From Marinicella pacifica (GTDB lineage Bacteria; Pseudomonadota; Gammaproteobacteria; Xanthomonadales; Marinicellaceae), in assembly GCF_014636635.1 (NCBI RefSeq), contig NZ_BMEO01000003.1, forward strand, positions 1 to 64,000: a DNA stretch of 64,000 nucleotides, given 5' to 3'. Of the stretch, positions 36,891 through 48,463 are shown piece after piece (position 1 is the stretch's first letter; each line of letters opens with the position of its first letter). The position numbers and the translations under genes are program-made. The notes beneath the pieces were generated by a model. That model had not been told where the DNA came from, made no database searches, and was given only the letters and a program-made list of their open reading frames with translations.

Positions 36891-37834
36891 GGCGGGCTGT
36901 CATACTGTTGTAGATTGAGTTGCAATGCCTGTTTGATTTCCAGGCGTAATTGTTCAGGTGCAATGATTTCTGCAGCCGGCCCCAGCTGCAGCACATCAGA
37001 AATCAGTTCAGCGCTGTGGTGGTAGGGAATTTCTATTTCCACGAACTGTTGATTGCGGCGGATGGTTTTTTGTTGTGAATGCCAAATCTGATTTTCTACC
37101 CAGGGTGCCCGCGTTAAATCAATGCGAATTGTGGCATGGTTTTTGGCATCACCGGCAAATAATCCGTAACTGTTGGCATAATGTTCACGCAATTGTTGTT
37201 TGTCAAGCACATAGGCCTTTTCAGGGTCAACAGCGGCGTGTTCGATTAATTCCATGGCAAACAGGCGCAGGGCATCCACGCGATGACACCAGGCATCCAG
37301 ATACCAGTTGTTTTTGTAATAGCTTAAATGTTGCGCAGAGACCAGACGTTCAGAGTGTTGACCTTGACGGCTGCGGTAACTGAGTTGTAATTTTTTATTT
37401 TTTTGTAAAGCGGTCAAAACGGTCAGAAAAACGGCCGGTTGGGGTTTTCTTACCAATGTCGGGATAAACTGAACCAGTTTTTGATTGGTGATGCCTTGTT
37501 CTGCCAAGAGTCTGCTGATTGAATCGATGATGCGGGCAATGGGTGCAGAGAGCTTATCGCCCTGTAATTTATTGAGGATATCAGCCGCCATCAGTAAACC
37601 CTGGGCTTCTTCTGCGGTAAAACGAATACCGGGCAGGGCGAAGTTGGCTTGTTTGTCATAATAGTAACGGTTTTCATCATCCTGTAGAACCGGTGCCTGG
37701 TAATGGTTTTTAAGCTCATTGATGCGCCGATAAACCGTGGCTTTGGAACAGTTCATTTGTTCCATCAGTTGCTCAACGCTGACCGGTGAGCGTCTGTCTC
37801 TCAGGATTTGATCCAGACGTTCCAGGCGTTTCAT
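36887..37834 (-). CDS. WYL-domain transcriptional regulator (YafY type)
   Basis: A 315-residue regulator with an N-terminal helix-turn-helix (CSKATVYRRINELKNHY, ~28-45) and a WYL domain in which the name-giving residues are visible (NNWYLDAW), followed by a C-terminal WCX-type extension. WYL domains bind ligands, often nucleic acids or nucleotides, and such proteins regulate stress and defence genes. It lies 2 nt after the acetoacetyl-CoA synthetase gene and overlaps the DUF748 gene, so all three could form one unit. No defence genes are adjacent. Confidence 0.9.
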   Translation of the reverse strand: MKRLERLDQILRDRRSPVSVEQLMEQMNCSKATVYRRINELKNHYQAPVLQDDENRYYYDKQANFALPGIRFTAEEAQGLLMAADILNKLQGDKLSAPIARIIDSISRLLAEQGITNQKLVQFIPTLVRKPQPAVFLTVLTALQKNKKLQLSYRSRQGQHSERLVSAQHLSYYKNNWYLDAWCHRVDALRLFAMELIEHAAVDPEKAYVLDKQQLREHYANSYGLFAGDAKNHATIRIDLTRAPWVENQIWHSQQKTIRRNQQFVEIEIPYHHSAELISDVLQLGPAAEIIAPEQLRLEIKQALQLNLQQYDSPP

Positions 37835-37836
37835 GT

Positions 37837-39792
<1,956 letters not shown>

Positions 39793-39862
39793 TGTTTAAT
39801 CGATTTGAATGAGAAAAACTAATTTTAACAAGAATTGAAATGGAATTAAGTATTATATGCCC

Positions 39863-39899
39863 ATAAAAAACGGCGAAACAGAAACTGCTTCGCCGTTGT
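39863..39899 (-). terminator. Rho-independent terminator of the Ig-like repeat surface gene
   Basis: AACGGCGAA (39869-39877) pairs with TTCGCCGTT (39889-39897); on the minus strand it is followed by six T. It lies about 20 nt after the stop codon of the gene at 39918. Confidence 0.9.
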
Positions 39900-39917
39900 G
39901 GACATCCCCCTGATGGT

Positions 39918-42900
39918 TTACTGTAAATTAAAGAGTTGCTCTAACTGTTGTCCGGTGCTGCCGATGGTACCCGGTGCCGCACATTCAAAACCATTTTTGA
40001 ACAGGAACTGGTATAGCAGATCATGATCTTCGGCCGAGTTGTTCAGCGGGTTAACATCCACGGTGCCGCTCGGCATGTCAATCTGACTTGTGGCATCCAG
40101 AAAATCATGTAAATTGCCATTCACATCGGCCACAAAGGTAAACAACATGGTTTCCTGGCTGTCGAGGTCAATCAGTTCATCCAGATCGCCCTGGCCGGTG
40201 GCACGGCCACAGGCCTGACCATTTTGGTCAACGCAATCCCAATCGGCCAGCGACATATTGGCGGGTAGCACAGTGGTGAGGCGCGCCCCTTGAATGTCGG
40301 TGTTGCCTTCATTGCTCACCGTCAGATAATAACTGATGGGCTGTTGAGGCAAACTGCCGTCAATACAGTTGGTGAGAAAGACCGAGAGATCCGGTTGAGC
40401 ATCATCATCTTCATTCACCACATCAACGGGAGCCACCTCTACACCGTTGTAGTTGTTGTCGGCAGAACTTAAGTCGCTGAAATTGATGGTGTAGTTCTGA
40501 TCCTGGTCATAAATCTGATCATCCACACCGGTGACGGTTACCGTCACTGCCTGGTTCCAGTTGGTGGGGGTAAAGGTGATAGAAGCAGGTGAAACGGTGC
40601 CTTCGGTGGTGTCACTGCTGCTCAAATTAACGGTCACATCAGACGATGGCGTCAGTGGTAAGACCACCGTAAAGCTGTCGCTGCCACCGGCTTCAGTGGT
40701 GGTTAAATTATGTGCACCATTTATACTTAATGTATAGCCGACGCCGCTGTTAACAGTGAAGCTGGCGGTGCCAGGTTGTGATTCGTTACCCGCGGCATCT
40801 TTGGCCACAGCTTCTATATTATGCAGACCATCTGATAACGCTGAACCGGGTACACATGACCATTCGCCGTAGTCATTGGCTTGCGCCACACACAACACGC
40901 CATTCTGGTTAGAAACGGTTACGGTGCTATTGGCTTCAGCCGTACCGCCAATGTTCGGCGAGGCATTGTTGATGGTGCTGCCATTAATCGGTGTATCAAT
41001 GGTTGGCATAGCCGGCGCTTCGGTATCCAGTCCACCTGAAACGGTGGTTGGTGCAGACTCATTACCCGCTTCATCGGTCTGGGTGGCGGTGATGTCATCA
41101 CCGTTGACCAGATTCCCGGTGAGGGTACAAGACCACGAGCCATCACCCTGAACAATGGCAGTACAAGAAGCACCGCCCGGGGTGGTGACATGAACAGTTG
41201 CGCCGGGTTCACCGTTAGTACCGGTGACATCCTGGCCATTGGTTGGGGTGTTTATCAGTGGTGCATCCGGTGCTGTGGTATCGACATCAATGCTCACCGA
41301 TTCAGGATTGGATGAATTGCCTGCGGCATCGGAGGCAGTGACATCAATTTGCACGGTGCCGTCGTTGACTGCCGGGCTGACCTCGCAAGACCAGTTACCC
41401 GAGCCATCAGCAATAGTTGAACAGACCTCAACACCACCGATAGTAACGCTGATTTCGGCACCGGCTTCAGAGGTGCCTGAAACAGTCGGTGTATTATCAT
41501 TGGTTAAGTCGCCGTTAGCCGGAGCTGTAATGGTAACACCCGGGGCTTCGGTATCCAGTCCACCTGAAACGGTGGTTGGTGCAGACTCATTACCCGCTTC
41601 ATCGGTCTGGGTGGCGGTGATGTCATCACCGTTGACCAGATTCCCGGTGAGGGTACAAGACCACGAGCCATCACCCTGAACAATGGCAGTACAAGAAGCA
41701 CCGCCCGGGGTGGTGACATGAACAGTTGCGCCGGGTTCACCGTTAGTACCGGTGACATCCTGGCCATTGGTTGGGGTGTTTATCAGTGGTGCATCCGGTG
41801 CTGTGGTATCGACATCAATGCTCACCGATTCAGGATTGGATGAATTGCCTGCGGCATCGGAGGCAGTGACATCAATTTGCACGGTGCCGTCGTTGACTGC
41901 CGGGCTGACATCACAAGACCAGTCACCGTTGTTATCGGCCACAGCCGTACAAACTTCCACACCACCAATGGTGACGCTGATTTCGGCACCGGCTTCAGAG
42001 GTGCCAGAAACGGTGGGTGTATTGTCATTAATTAAACTACCATCAACTGGTGCTGTGATGCTGATCACAGGTGCCTGGGTGTCGATCCCATTGGAAACCA
42101 CCGTGGGTGGTGATACATTACCGGCATCGTCTTCTTGCGTAACAGTGATATCATCACCATCAGCGAAAGGTCCAGTCAAAGTACAAGACCATGTTCCATT
42201 GGGCTGCACCACAGCGGTACAGCCGCCACCACTTTCAGTGATCACGGTAACTGTGGCACCGGGCTCGCCGGTTCCAGTAATGGGTTGACCATTGGTTGGT
42301 GCATCAACACCCGGCGCGCCCGGTGCTGTGGCATCTAAATTAACATTAACAGAATCAGTCGCAGATTGGTTACTGCCACCATCACTGGCAAAGGCTGAAA
42401 TAATAATAGTACCATCCGTCAGCGCAGGTGAAATATCACAGGTCCAATGACCGGATCCATCAACGATTGCCTGACAACCACTGCCTTGATCAGTTAATAC
42501 AACAATCTGAGCGCCGACCGGGCCGGTGCCACTTATAGTTGGGGTGCTGTTATTAATTAAATCGCCTTCTGAGGGTGCTGTAATTACAGGCTCAGCTAAA
42601 GTCAAAACTGTTTGGGTGCTGTCAGAATCCTGATGGTTTCCGGCAGCGGCATCAACGGCAGTTAATTGAACTGTATTATCTATAGTGCCACCATTGGATA
42701 TATCAACTTGAGTGACGGTGTAGGCGTAACTGTCACAGTTCATAGAACTAAAAGGTGCCAGATCATTGTATGGGCAGGTGACTGCACCAAGAGGTGCCAT
42801 GGCATCCGTAAGATTGATGTTGTTCATGGCTAAGTTGCCGGTATTTTCAACAACAATACTAAAAGTGATTTCATCGCCGGCATCGGCTGTTCCAGGGTTG

Positions 42901-44447
42901 CCGTTATCAACAGATAATTGGGCGGTTTTGGTGACCGTTATACCTGCTGTGGCAACCACATCAATAACCGCATCATCTTCTGCCATTAAGGTCTCGCCAG
43001 GGGTGGTTTGAGCATTAAAGTCAATGGTGGCTGAATTGGTGACACTGCCTGAATTTTGGTTATCAACAGTGGCAAGAAACTTGACCACAGCTGATTCAGC
43101 GGGCAAAAAATCACCGCCTTGACCATCACCAGCAGTATTACCTACCCAAAAAGTTATGGTGTTATTGTTAGCATCATATTGTGCGGCATCATCCCCGATG
43201 GCGTCACTCATAGCGCCAACCGGGCCTGTTGAAGCGTTGACTATCTCCAATGAATTAGGAACATAGCTGATACCTGTTGGTAATGCATCGGTGACCACTG
43301 TATTAATGGCAACGTCCTGGCCGGTATTTTCAAAGGATATACGGTATTCGATGACATCACCAGGTTCGACTTGGCCGCCATTGAGGTCAATGGCGATTTT
43401 ATCCATGCTGGAATCAAAATCCGGTAAAAATAAATCGGTGATAAATGCCAAAGCATGGGGAAAGTAGTAATCACCATCAGTGACAAAATCAATATCGGCC
43501 TGGGTTTCGCCGTTGGGTAATAAGCCCGATACATCAGTCATCACTAAATCCATGCCAAGCTGGTTAACATAATCCGGACTTTTTGCCGTGACACGGGTGC
43601 CAAAATTTGAAATGCTGCTGTTCCAGAAGTTATTACTTGGGTTACTTGCATCACTTAAGGTATTGCCTTCAAACACAAAAGCGTCGCCATCGAGAGATTG
43701 GTCACCTTCCCAGACCAGTGCACCTAAGTACGTATTGAAATTACCTGAATAGGGCGTTACCAGATTATCTGTAGTAATTGAAACGGTGTTGTTTCCAATA
43801 ACCTTGGCGGCACCATCAAACAGCATTAGACGTCTAAATGGCTCTGAATTATCCTGATAAACAACAGCGATGGCCCAGCCACCATAAAAGCCCAGACTGT
43901 CAGCACCGGTTTTGGCTTTTAAATCACCAACAGTGTAACTTCCAGTTCCACCATTAACTACAATTTGTGTTATATCGGCAGAGGCTTGGTAAGGGCGTGA
44001 GCCGAATTCACCTTCTGAAGAAAAGGTGTCGATGGTATGGGCAGTGACCTGGGTATAAGAACCACTACCGGGTGCTTTTATTCTGATTTTATCTCGGTTG
44101 GGTTGGTTGGTATTATGTCGACCACTCCAGTAGAGTTCTGCATGTAATACTGTGGCGCCATTGGGAATGGATAATGTGGCACTTGATGAGTTGTTGTACC
44201 CGGCGGCGGCATCCACATTTACAAACACCATTTCAGTGTTATTTGAGCCTGACCAAGTATTTGACTGGTATAATGAGCACCACCAATCGCTGGTGTCACA
44301 TGTGAGAAGTGTATTGCCAACCATGGTAATATTACCATTAACGTTAAAGCTGACGCGGTCTTCGAAATTACGCGTTACTTGTGCGTGACTGCTTTGTACA
44401 TAAAATGCGCTTAAAAGCAGGAAAGCTGAAATGAGTCTTGAGGTCAT
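39918..44447 (-). CDS. Giant secreted surface protein with DUF11 and Ig-like repeats
   Basis: A 1,509-residue protein with a signal peptide (cleavage near SSHA-Q). Order: an N-terminal globular region (~25-340) with a YNNSSSATLSIPNGATVLHAELYW segment shared by DUF11-bearing surface proteins (split here as YNNSSSATLSIP and VLHAELYW); DUF11 modules (~345-620); Ig-like modules of the Big_6 type (~625-1230) each with GAEISVTIGG or GATVHVTTPGG and a W-S-C pair; a Calx-beta-like module ending in VVNEDDD; a last DUF11-like module; and a C-terminal FLFKNGFEC followed by 22 residues. Two of the Ig-like pairs are identical over 365 bp. It would be exported and probably adhesive; the anchor is unknown. 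A CRP-like site and a promoter lie upstream. Confidence 0.88.
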   Translation of the reverse strand: MTSRLISAFLLLSAFYVQSSHAQVTRNFEDRVSFNVNGNITMVGNTLLTCDTSDWWCSLYQSNTWSGSNNTEMVFVNVDAAAGYNNSSSATLSIPNGATVLHAELYWSGRHNTNQPNRDKIRIKAPGSGSYTQVTAHTIDTFSSEGEFGSRPYQASADITQIVVNGGTGSYTVGDLKAKTGADSLGFYGGWAIAVVYQDNSEPFRRLMLFDGAAKVIGNNTVSITTDNLVTPYSGNFNTYLGALVWEGDQSLDGDAFVFEGNTLSDASNPSNNFWNSSISNFGTRVTAKSPDYVNQLGMDLVMTDVSGLLPNGETQADIDFVTDGDYYFPHALAFITDLFLPDFDSSMDKIAIDLNGGQVEPGDVIEYRISFENTGQDVAINTVVTDALPTGISYVPNSLEIVNASTGPVGAMSDAIGDDAAQYDANNNTITFWVGNTAGDGQGGDFLPAESAVVKFLATVDNQNSGSVTNSATIDFNAQTTPGETLMAEDDAVIDVVATAGITVTKTAQLSVDNGNPGTADAGDEITFSIVVENTGNLAMNNINLTDAMAPLGAVTCPYNDLAPFSSMNCDSYAYTVTQVDISNGGTIDNTVQLTAVDAAAGNHQDSDSTQTVLTLAEPVITAPSEGDLINNSTPTISGTGPVGAQIVVLTDQGSGCQAIVDGSGHWTCDISPALTDGTIIISAFASDGGSNQSATDSVNVNLDATAPGAPGVDAPTNGQPITGTGEPGATVTVITESGGGCTAVVQPNGTWSCTLTGPFADGDDITVTQEDDAGNVSPPTVVSNGIDTQAPVISITAPVDGSLINDNTPTVSGTSEAGAEISVTIGGVEVCTAVADNNGDWSCDVSPAVNDGTVQIDVTASDAAGNSSNPESVSIDVDTTAPDAPLINTPTNGQDVTGTNGEPGATVHVTTPGGASCTAIVQGDGSWSCTLTGNLVNGDDITATQTDEAGNESAPTTVSGGLDTEAPGVTITAPANGDLTNDNTPTVSGTSEAGAEISVTIGGVEVCSTIADGSGNWSCEVSPAVNDGTVQIDVTASDAAGNSSNPESVSIDVDTTAPDAPLINTPTNGQDVTGTNGEPGATVHVTTPGGASCTAIVQGDGSWSCTLTGNLVNGDDITATQTDEAGNESAPTTVSGGLDTEAPAMPTIDTPINGSTINNASPNIGGTAEANSTVTVSNQNGVLCVAQANDYGEWSCVPGSALSDGLHNIEAVAKDAAGNESQPGTASFTVNSGVGYTLSINGAHNLTTTEAGGSDSFTVVLPLTPSSDVTVNLSSSDTTEGTVSPASITFTPTNWNQAVTVTVTGVDDQIYDQDQNYTINFSDLSSADNNYNGVEVAPVDVVNEDDDAQPDLSVFLTNCIDGSLPQQPISYYLTVSNEGNTDIQGARLTTVLPANMSLADWDCVDQNGQACGRATGQGDLDELIDLDSQETMLFTFVADVNGNLHDFLDATSQIDMPSGTVDVNPLNNSAEDHDLLYQFLFKNGFECAAPGTIGSTGQQLEQLFNLQ
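41017..41381 (-). repeat. Exact direct repeat, copy A
   Basis: 365 bp that I compared base by base with 41545-41909 and found identical. The offset is 528 bp (176 codons), so the duplicated unit stays in frame. It encodes one Ig-like module and part of the next (about residues 1023-1144). Confidence 0.92.
41545..41909 (-). repeat. Exact direct repeat, copy B
   Basis: The second copy of the 365 bp repeat, encoding about residues 847-968. Identity ends abruptly at both sides (for example CTGACC at 41382 against CTGACA at 41910), after which the modules are only similar. Third-position identity means a recent duplication or gene conversion rather than selection on the protein. Confidence 0.92.
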
Positions 44448-44475
44448 TTTTTTACCCTTATTTTTAGATTTGTGA

Positions 44476-44504
44476 CTTATATCGCAAAAACAAATTCAAA
44501 ACAA
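44476..44504 (-). promoter_or_regulatory. Predicted promoter of the Ig-like repeat surface gene
   Basis: On the minus strand TTGTTT (44504-44499) and TATAAG (44481-44476) are 17 bp apart. Transcription would start near 44469, about 22 nt before the ATG, with an AAGGGT ribosome site between. Confidence 0.45.
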
Positions 44505-44542
44505 CCTTTAATTTGGCGAAAACCAGAAAATAACTACAATTA

Positions 44543-44564
44543 AAACGTGATGGCCGTCACAAAA
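44543..44564. promoter_or_regulatory. CRP-type operator upstream of the Ig-like repeat surface gene
   Basis: The core at 44546-44561 reads CGTGA-TGGCCG-TCACA, nine of ten matches to TGTGA-N6-TCACA. It is centred about 84 bp upstream of the predicted transcription start, a distance compatible with activation by CRP. Confidence 0.55.
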
Positions 44565-44582
44565 ATGAAATTAACCGGCAAA

Positions 44583-44599
44583 ATGACATTTATTGTCAT
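44583..44599. promoter_or_regulatory. Inverted repeat, possible operator
   Basis: ATGACA-TTTAT-TGTCAT, two perfect 6 bp arms around 5 bp, in the gap between the divergent genes at 44447 and 44710. No regulator is identified. Confidence 0.3.
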
Positions 44600-44709
44600 G
44601 TTTTATTCAATAACTCAAAAATTAAATGCTTTGAAACAGTCAAGCTAAACTATTTGGGTTAACACGAAGTCTAAGTTTTACGGCATTTTTGCTGATTAAC
44701 TGGTGGTTC

Positions 44710-45234
44710 ATGTATAAACAATATAAAAAACTCAGAGAAAACAAGTACAACGCCTTATTAATTGATGCCTTTATGATTGTTTTGGTGCTCATGGCTTTTT
44801 CATGGTGGCAGAACAAAGGTAGTCTGGAAGCCGCCGGTCAACCGGCACCGGATTTCACATTGACATCTTTGAATGGTGAAACCCACCGCCTTTCAGATTA
44901 TCGTGGGCGTCAGGTGCTGGTGTATTTTTTTGCACCCTGGTGCCACATCTGCCGGGCTTCTGCACCTAATCTCAATGATCTGCGCGCCGCCCGCAGCGAA
45001 GAAGAACTGATGATTTTTATGATTGCCCAATCTTATGAGTCAATTGCAGCGGTGGAAGACTTTGTGGCTGACCTGAATTTAAAGGTGCCGGTTTTAATCG
45101 GCCATCGACAACAGATGGATGATTATCAGATTAAAGGCTTTCCTTCTTATTATGTGGTCAATGAAGACGGCGAACTGGCGGCCCGCTCCATTGGTTACAG
45201 CACTGAGTTAGGGATGCGATTAAGGACCCGATAG
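44710..45234 (+). CDS. Thioredoxin-like membrane-anchored oxidoreductase (TlpA/ResA type)
   Basis: About 174 residues from the ATG at 44710 (an upstream TTG at 44689 would add seven). One N-terminal membrane helix (ALLIDAFMIVLVLMAFSWW) anchors a periplasmic thioredoxin domain with GQPAPDFTLTSLNGE, the redox motif WCHIC (PWCHICRAS) and the cis-proline GFPSYYV. Members reduce or shuffle disulfides in the periplasm, often during cytochrome c maturation. The four-residue motif is Cys-His-Ile-Cys, as in DsbA-like oxidants rather than the CGPC of thioredoxin. No cytochrome genes are adjacent. Confidence 0.86.
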   Translation: MYKQYKKLRENKYNALLIDAFMIVLVLMAFSWWQNKGSLEAAGQPAPDFTLTSLNGETHRLSDYRGRQVLVYFFAPWCHICRASAPNLNDLRAARSEEELMIFMIAQSYESIAAVEDFVADLNLKVPVLIGHRQQMDDYQIKGFPSYYVVNEDGELAARSIGYSTELGMRLRTR

Positions 45235-45479
45235 CTGACACCTATGTGAAATCATAAAACGCTATAAATGTGCGCGTAGTCACAAGGAAAGCTGCAATGC
45301 AGCTTGACCCGCTGAGACGGTTGGTGAGCGAAGCGAATCAGAGTCGAATAGCGCGAGGTAAAATGATATGTTCGCCGTGTCCGCTTTCACTTTTCACGAC
45401 TTAAATCACTAATGTTAAAAGTGAATGAAGTACCAAGAACATTCCTTTATAATAAGCCATTTAAAATTGATTTAATCTG
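45235..45479. other. Structured non-coding stretch before leuS
   Basis: About 245 bp with no good gene. It holds a 15 bp palindrome AGCTGCA-A-TGCAGCT (45290-45304), a GC-rich segment with GCGAAGCGAATCAGAGTCG (~45331-45350), and TATAAT at 45448-45453 with no clear -35. It may be a remnant repeat, a small RNA, or part of the leuS leader. Confidence 0.4.
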
Positions 45480-45506
45480 TAAACCAGCTCAGTGGGGCTG
45501 GTTTTC
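45480..45506 (+). terminator. Terminator-like hairpin in the leuS leader
   Basis: AAACCAGC (45481-45488) pairs with GCTGGTTT (45497-45504) around an 8 nt loop, then a T-rich tail. It stands only 16 nt before the leuS ATG, so it either ends an upstream transcript or could act as an attenuator for leuS. Confidence 0.65.
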
Positions 45507-45521
45507 GTTTTATAAAAACTA

Positions 45522-47963
45522 ATGAAACTCTATAACCCCCAAGACGTTGAACAGCATGCCCAAAAGTTGTGGCAGGACAGGGACACTTTTACTGTCAAAC
45601 AGGACAGCGACAAAGAAAAATATTACTGCCTGAGCATGTTTCCTTATCCCAGTGGTCAATTGCATATGGGGCATGTCAGAAATTACACCTTAAGTGAGGT
45701 GATTGCACGCTTCCAAAAAATGCAGGGCAAAAATGTCTTACACCCCATCGGTTACGACGCTTTTGGTCTACCTGCAGAAAATGCCGCAATCAAACACAAA
45801 ACCGCACCGGCCAAGTGGACCTATGCCAATATGGCAGATATGAGTGAACAGTTCAAACGATTGGGGTTTGCTTTTGACTGGTCCAGACAACTGGCCACTT
45901 GTGATCCGGATTATTACCGCTGGGAGCAGTGGTTATTTGTGCGTTTGTTTAAGCAGGGACTGGTTTACCGAAAAGATGCCACTGTGAATTGGGACCCGGT
46001 GGACCAAACAGTGCTGGCCAATGAGCAAGTGATTGACGGCAAGGGCTGGCGCTCGGGCGCTGAAGTGATTCGTAAGACCATTCCGCAATGGTTTTTAAAA
46101 ATTACCGATTATGCCGATGAATTGCTGGCCGCATTGGATGACATGCCGGGTTGGCCGGATTCGGTGAAAACCATGCAAAAAAACTGGATTGGAAAATCCA
46201 AAGGTCTGGAAATCGATTTTGAAGTACCGGAATTCGGTTCAATCAGTATTTTCACCACCCGGCCGGATACTTTATTCGGTGTGTCTTATATGGCGGTGGC
46301 CCCGGAGCACCCGTTGGCATTACAGGCGGCCGCAAATAACGCAGACCTGGCCGAGTTTCTCACACAATGCAGCAAAGAACAAAGCAACGAAGCGGCGATG
46401 GCGACCATGGAGAAAAAAGGCAAGCCAACCGGCTTGATGGCCATTCATCCTTTAACCGGTGATAAAGTTCCAGTTTGGGTGGCGAATTTTGTGCTGATGT
46501 CCTATGGCACCGGGGCGGTGATGGCGGTGCCTGGGCACGATGAACGGGATCATGAATTTGCCCTGAAATATGATTTGCCCATTAAAAGGGTGATTGCCGG
46601 TGACGGTGATATTCAGGCAACCGCGGAAACTGATTACGGGATATTGGTGAATTCTGCTGACTATGATGGCCTGAATTTTGAACAGGCTTTTGAACGTATG
46701 CAACATTACTTTCAACAGCAGGGTATTGGCCGTCTGCAAATAAACTATCGCTTACGTGACTGGGGTGTGTCAAGACAGCGTTACTGGGGCTGTCCGATAC
46801 CCATTATTTATTGTGATGCCTGTGGCGCACAACCGGTACCGGAAAGTGATTTGCCGGTGGTGCTGCCTGAAGATGTGGTGTTTGATGACACCGGCGGCTC
46901 ACCCTTGAAAAAAATGCCGGCATTTTATGAAACCACCTGTCCGCAATGTCATAAATCGGCTAAACGTGAAACCGATACCTTTGACACCTTTATGGAGTCG
47001 TCCTGGTACTATGCGCGCTATGCCTGTCCTGATTATGATGAGGGCATGCTCAGTGATGAAGCCAATTATTGGGTGCCGGTGGATCAGTATATTGGTGGCG
47101 TGGAACATGCAATTTTACATTTGCTGTACGCCCGTTTTTTTCACAAAGTATTGCGTGATCAGGGTCTGGTGAACAGTGATGAACCGTTCACCCGGTTGCT
47201 GACGCAGGGCATGGTGCTGAAAGACGGTGCCAAAATGTCCAAGTCCAAAGGCAACACAGTTGCACCACAAGAATTAATTGACCGTTACGGTGCGGATACG
47301 GTGCGCTTGTTTTCGATGTTTGCGGCCCCGCCTGAACAGTCGTTGGAATGGTCTGATGAAGGGGTTGAAGGCGCTTCTCGTTATTTGAATCGTCTGTGGC
47401 ATCAAGTCCAAGAGTTTATCGCAAAAAAACACGCCGTTAAACCACTTAATACCGAGAATCTCAGTTCTGAGCAACAACAGTTGCGTTATAAAATTCACCA
47501 AAGTATCGCCAAAGTAACCAGTGATATTGCCGAAAGGCATCATTTTAATACCGCCATTGCGGCCATGATGGAACTCACCAATGCCTTGAGTAAGTATGAT
47601 GATAACAGTGACAATGGTGTGGCTTTGATGCATGAGGGCTGGCTCAGCCTGGTTAAAATGCTGAGCCCGTTTGTGCCGCATATTTGTCAGGCACTGTGGG
47701 AAGACATGCAACAACCCGGTTTAGTCGCGGAAACCGACTGGCCACAGGTTGATGAGACGGCTTTGGTTCAGGATGAGGTTGAGATGGTGGTGCAGGTGAA
47801 CGGCAAATTACGCGCCCGGATTAGAGTGTCTGCTGAAGCCAATCAATCAGCCGTCGAAAAAATCGCCCTGGCTGAAGACAATGTGCAACGATTTGTGGAT
47901 GGGAAAACCATCCGCAAAGTCATTGTGGTGCCGAAAAAACTCGTGAATGTGGTGGTGTCCTGA
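45522..47963 (+). CDS. leuS: Leucyl-tRNA synthetase
   Basis: An 813-residue class I synthetase that charges tRNA-Leu. The HIGH motif is HMGH at 48-51 ([12 protein letters not shown]) and the KMSKS motif is exact at 571-575. Between them lies the CP1 editing domain with TTRPDTLFG and [10 protein letters not shown], which removes mischarged amino acids. It is a little shorter than the 860-residue E. coli enzyme. The stop overlaps the lptE start by 1 nt (TGATG), the normal leuS-lptE-holA order. Confidence 0.98.
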   Translation: MKLYNPQDVEQHAQKLWQDRDTFTVKQDSDKEKYYCLSMFPYPSGQLHMGHVRNYTLSEVIARFQKMQGKNVLHPIGYDAFGLPAENAAIKHKTAPAKWTYANMADMSEQFKRLGFAFDWSRQLATCDPDYYRWEQWLFVRLFKQGLVYRKDATVNWDPVDQTVLANEQVIDGKGWRSGAEVIRKTIPQWFLKITDYADELLAALDDMPGWPDSVKTMQKNWIGKSKGLEIDFEVPEFGSISIFTTRPDTLFGVSYMAVAPEHPLALQAAANNADLAEFLTQCSKEQSNEAAMATMEKKGKPTGLMAIHPLTGDKVPVWVANFVLMSYGTGAVMAVPGHDERDHEFALKYDLPIKRVIAGDGDIQATAETDYGILVNSADYDGLNFEQAFERMQHYFQQQGIGRLQINYRLRDWGVSRQRYWGCPIPIIYCDACGAQPVPESDLPVVLPEDVVFDDTGGSPLKKMPAFYETTCPQCHKSAKRETDTFDTFMESSWYYARYACPDYDEGMLSDEANYWVPVDQYIGGVEHAILHLLYARFFHKVLRDQGLVNSDEPFTRLLTQGMVLKDGAKMSKSKGNTVAPQELIDRYGADTVRLFSMFAAPPEQSLEWSDEGVEGASRYLNRLWHQVQEFIAKKHAVKPLNTENLSSEQQQLRYKIHQSIAKVTSDIAERHHFNTAIAAMMELTNALSKYDDNSDNGVALMHEGWLSLVKMLSPFVPHICQALWEDMQQPGLVAETDWPQVDETALVQDEVEMVVQVNGKLRARIRVSAEANQSAVEKIALAEDNVQRFVDGKTIRKVIVVPKKLVNVVVS

Positions 47964-48463
47964 TGATACGCATCGTTGTTTTTGCCGGGTTCATATTGAT
48001 GGCGGCTTGTGGTTATCAGCTCAAACAACCTTACGAATTGCATCCGGCCCTGGGAAAAACCCATCTGGCGCTGTCCCTGACCTCACCCCTTTACCAACCT
48101 TTGGCAACAGCCCTGACCAATCAAGGTATTGTGCTGGTAAAACCTGAAGCAGCCGAAGCGGTGCTGGTGATTGGTCAAAATCATCTGGTTAAAGAAATCC
48201 AGTCGATTGGTGTGAACAACCGGGTTCAGGAATACCGTTTGGTTTACCAGCTCGATTTTCGGGTGTTGTTGGGTGATGATGTGGTGATGGATTCAAACAC
48301 ATTACAACTCAGTAAAGATTATGCTTTCGATATCGGCCAGATCACCGGCGCTCAGACCGAAGAGCGGTTACTTCGAGAGCAGCTTTATGAAGACATGGCA
48401 CAGATGATTATTCGTACCCTGGCCAATCAGAAACTTAAACCCGTTGATCTAAAGTCAATGTAA
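47963..48463 (+). CDS. lptE: LPS-assembly lipoprotein LptE
   Basis: A 166-residue lipoprotein with lipobox LMAAC (Cys16) followed by GYQLKQPYELH, the family's CG(F/Y)xL opening. LptE plugs the LptD barrel in the outer membrane and helps place LPS on the cell surface. Context between leuS and holA is diagnostic. It overlaps both neighbours by 1 nt. Confidence 0.94.
   Translation: MIRIVVFAGFILMAACGYQLKQPYELHPALGKTHLALSLTSPLYQPLATALTNQGIVLVKPEAAEAVLVIGQNHLVKEIQSIGVNNRVQEYRLVYQLDFRVLLGDDVVMDSNTLQLSKDYAFDIGQITGAQTEERLLREQLYEDMAQMIIRTLANQKLKPVDLKSM

Noticed and set aside
36887-37834. WYL regulator as a sign of a defence island
   Set aside because: Neighbours are acetoacetyl-CoA synthetase and a DUF748 protein; no restriction, CBASS, BREX or similar genes are nearby.
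41224-41679. 151-codon plus-strand ORF, repeated at 41752-42288
   Set aside because: It is a shadow of the Ig-like giant on the minus strand; the two copies are alike only because of the 365 bp duplication.
45310-45360. Possible tRNA in the GC-rich segment before leuS
   Set aside because: A GAGTCGAAT stretch recalls a T-loop, but there is no acceptor stem, anticodon arm or clover-leaf pairing.
45412-45522. 36-codon ORF as a leucine-rich leader peptide of leuS
   Set aside because: Only 3 leucine codons and no run of them; no clear ribosome site. Kept only as part of the leader finding, not as a gene.
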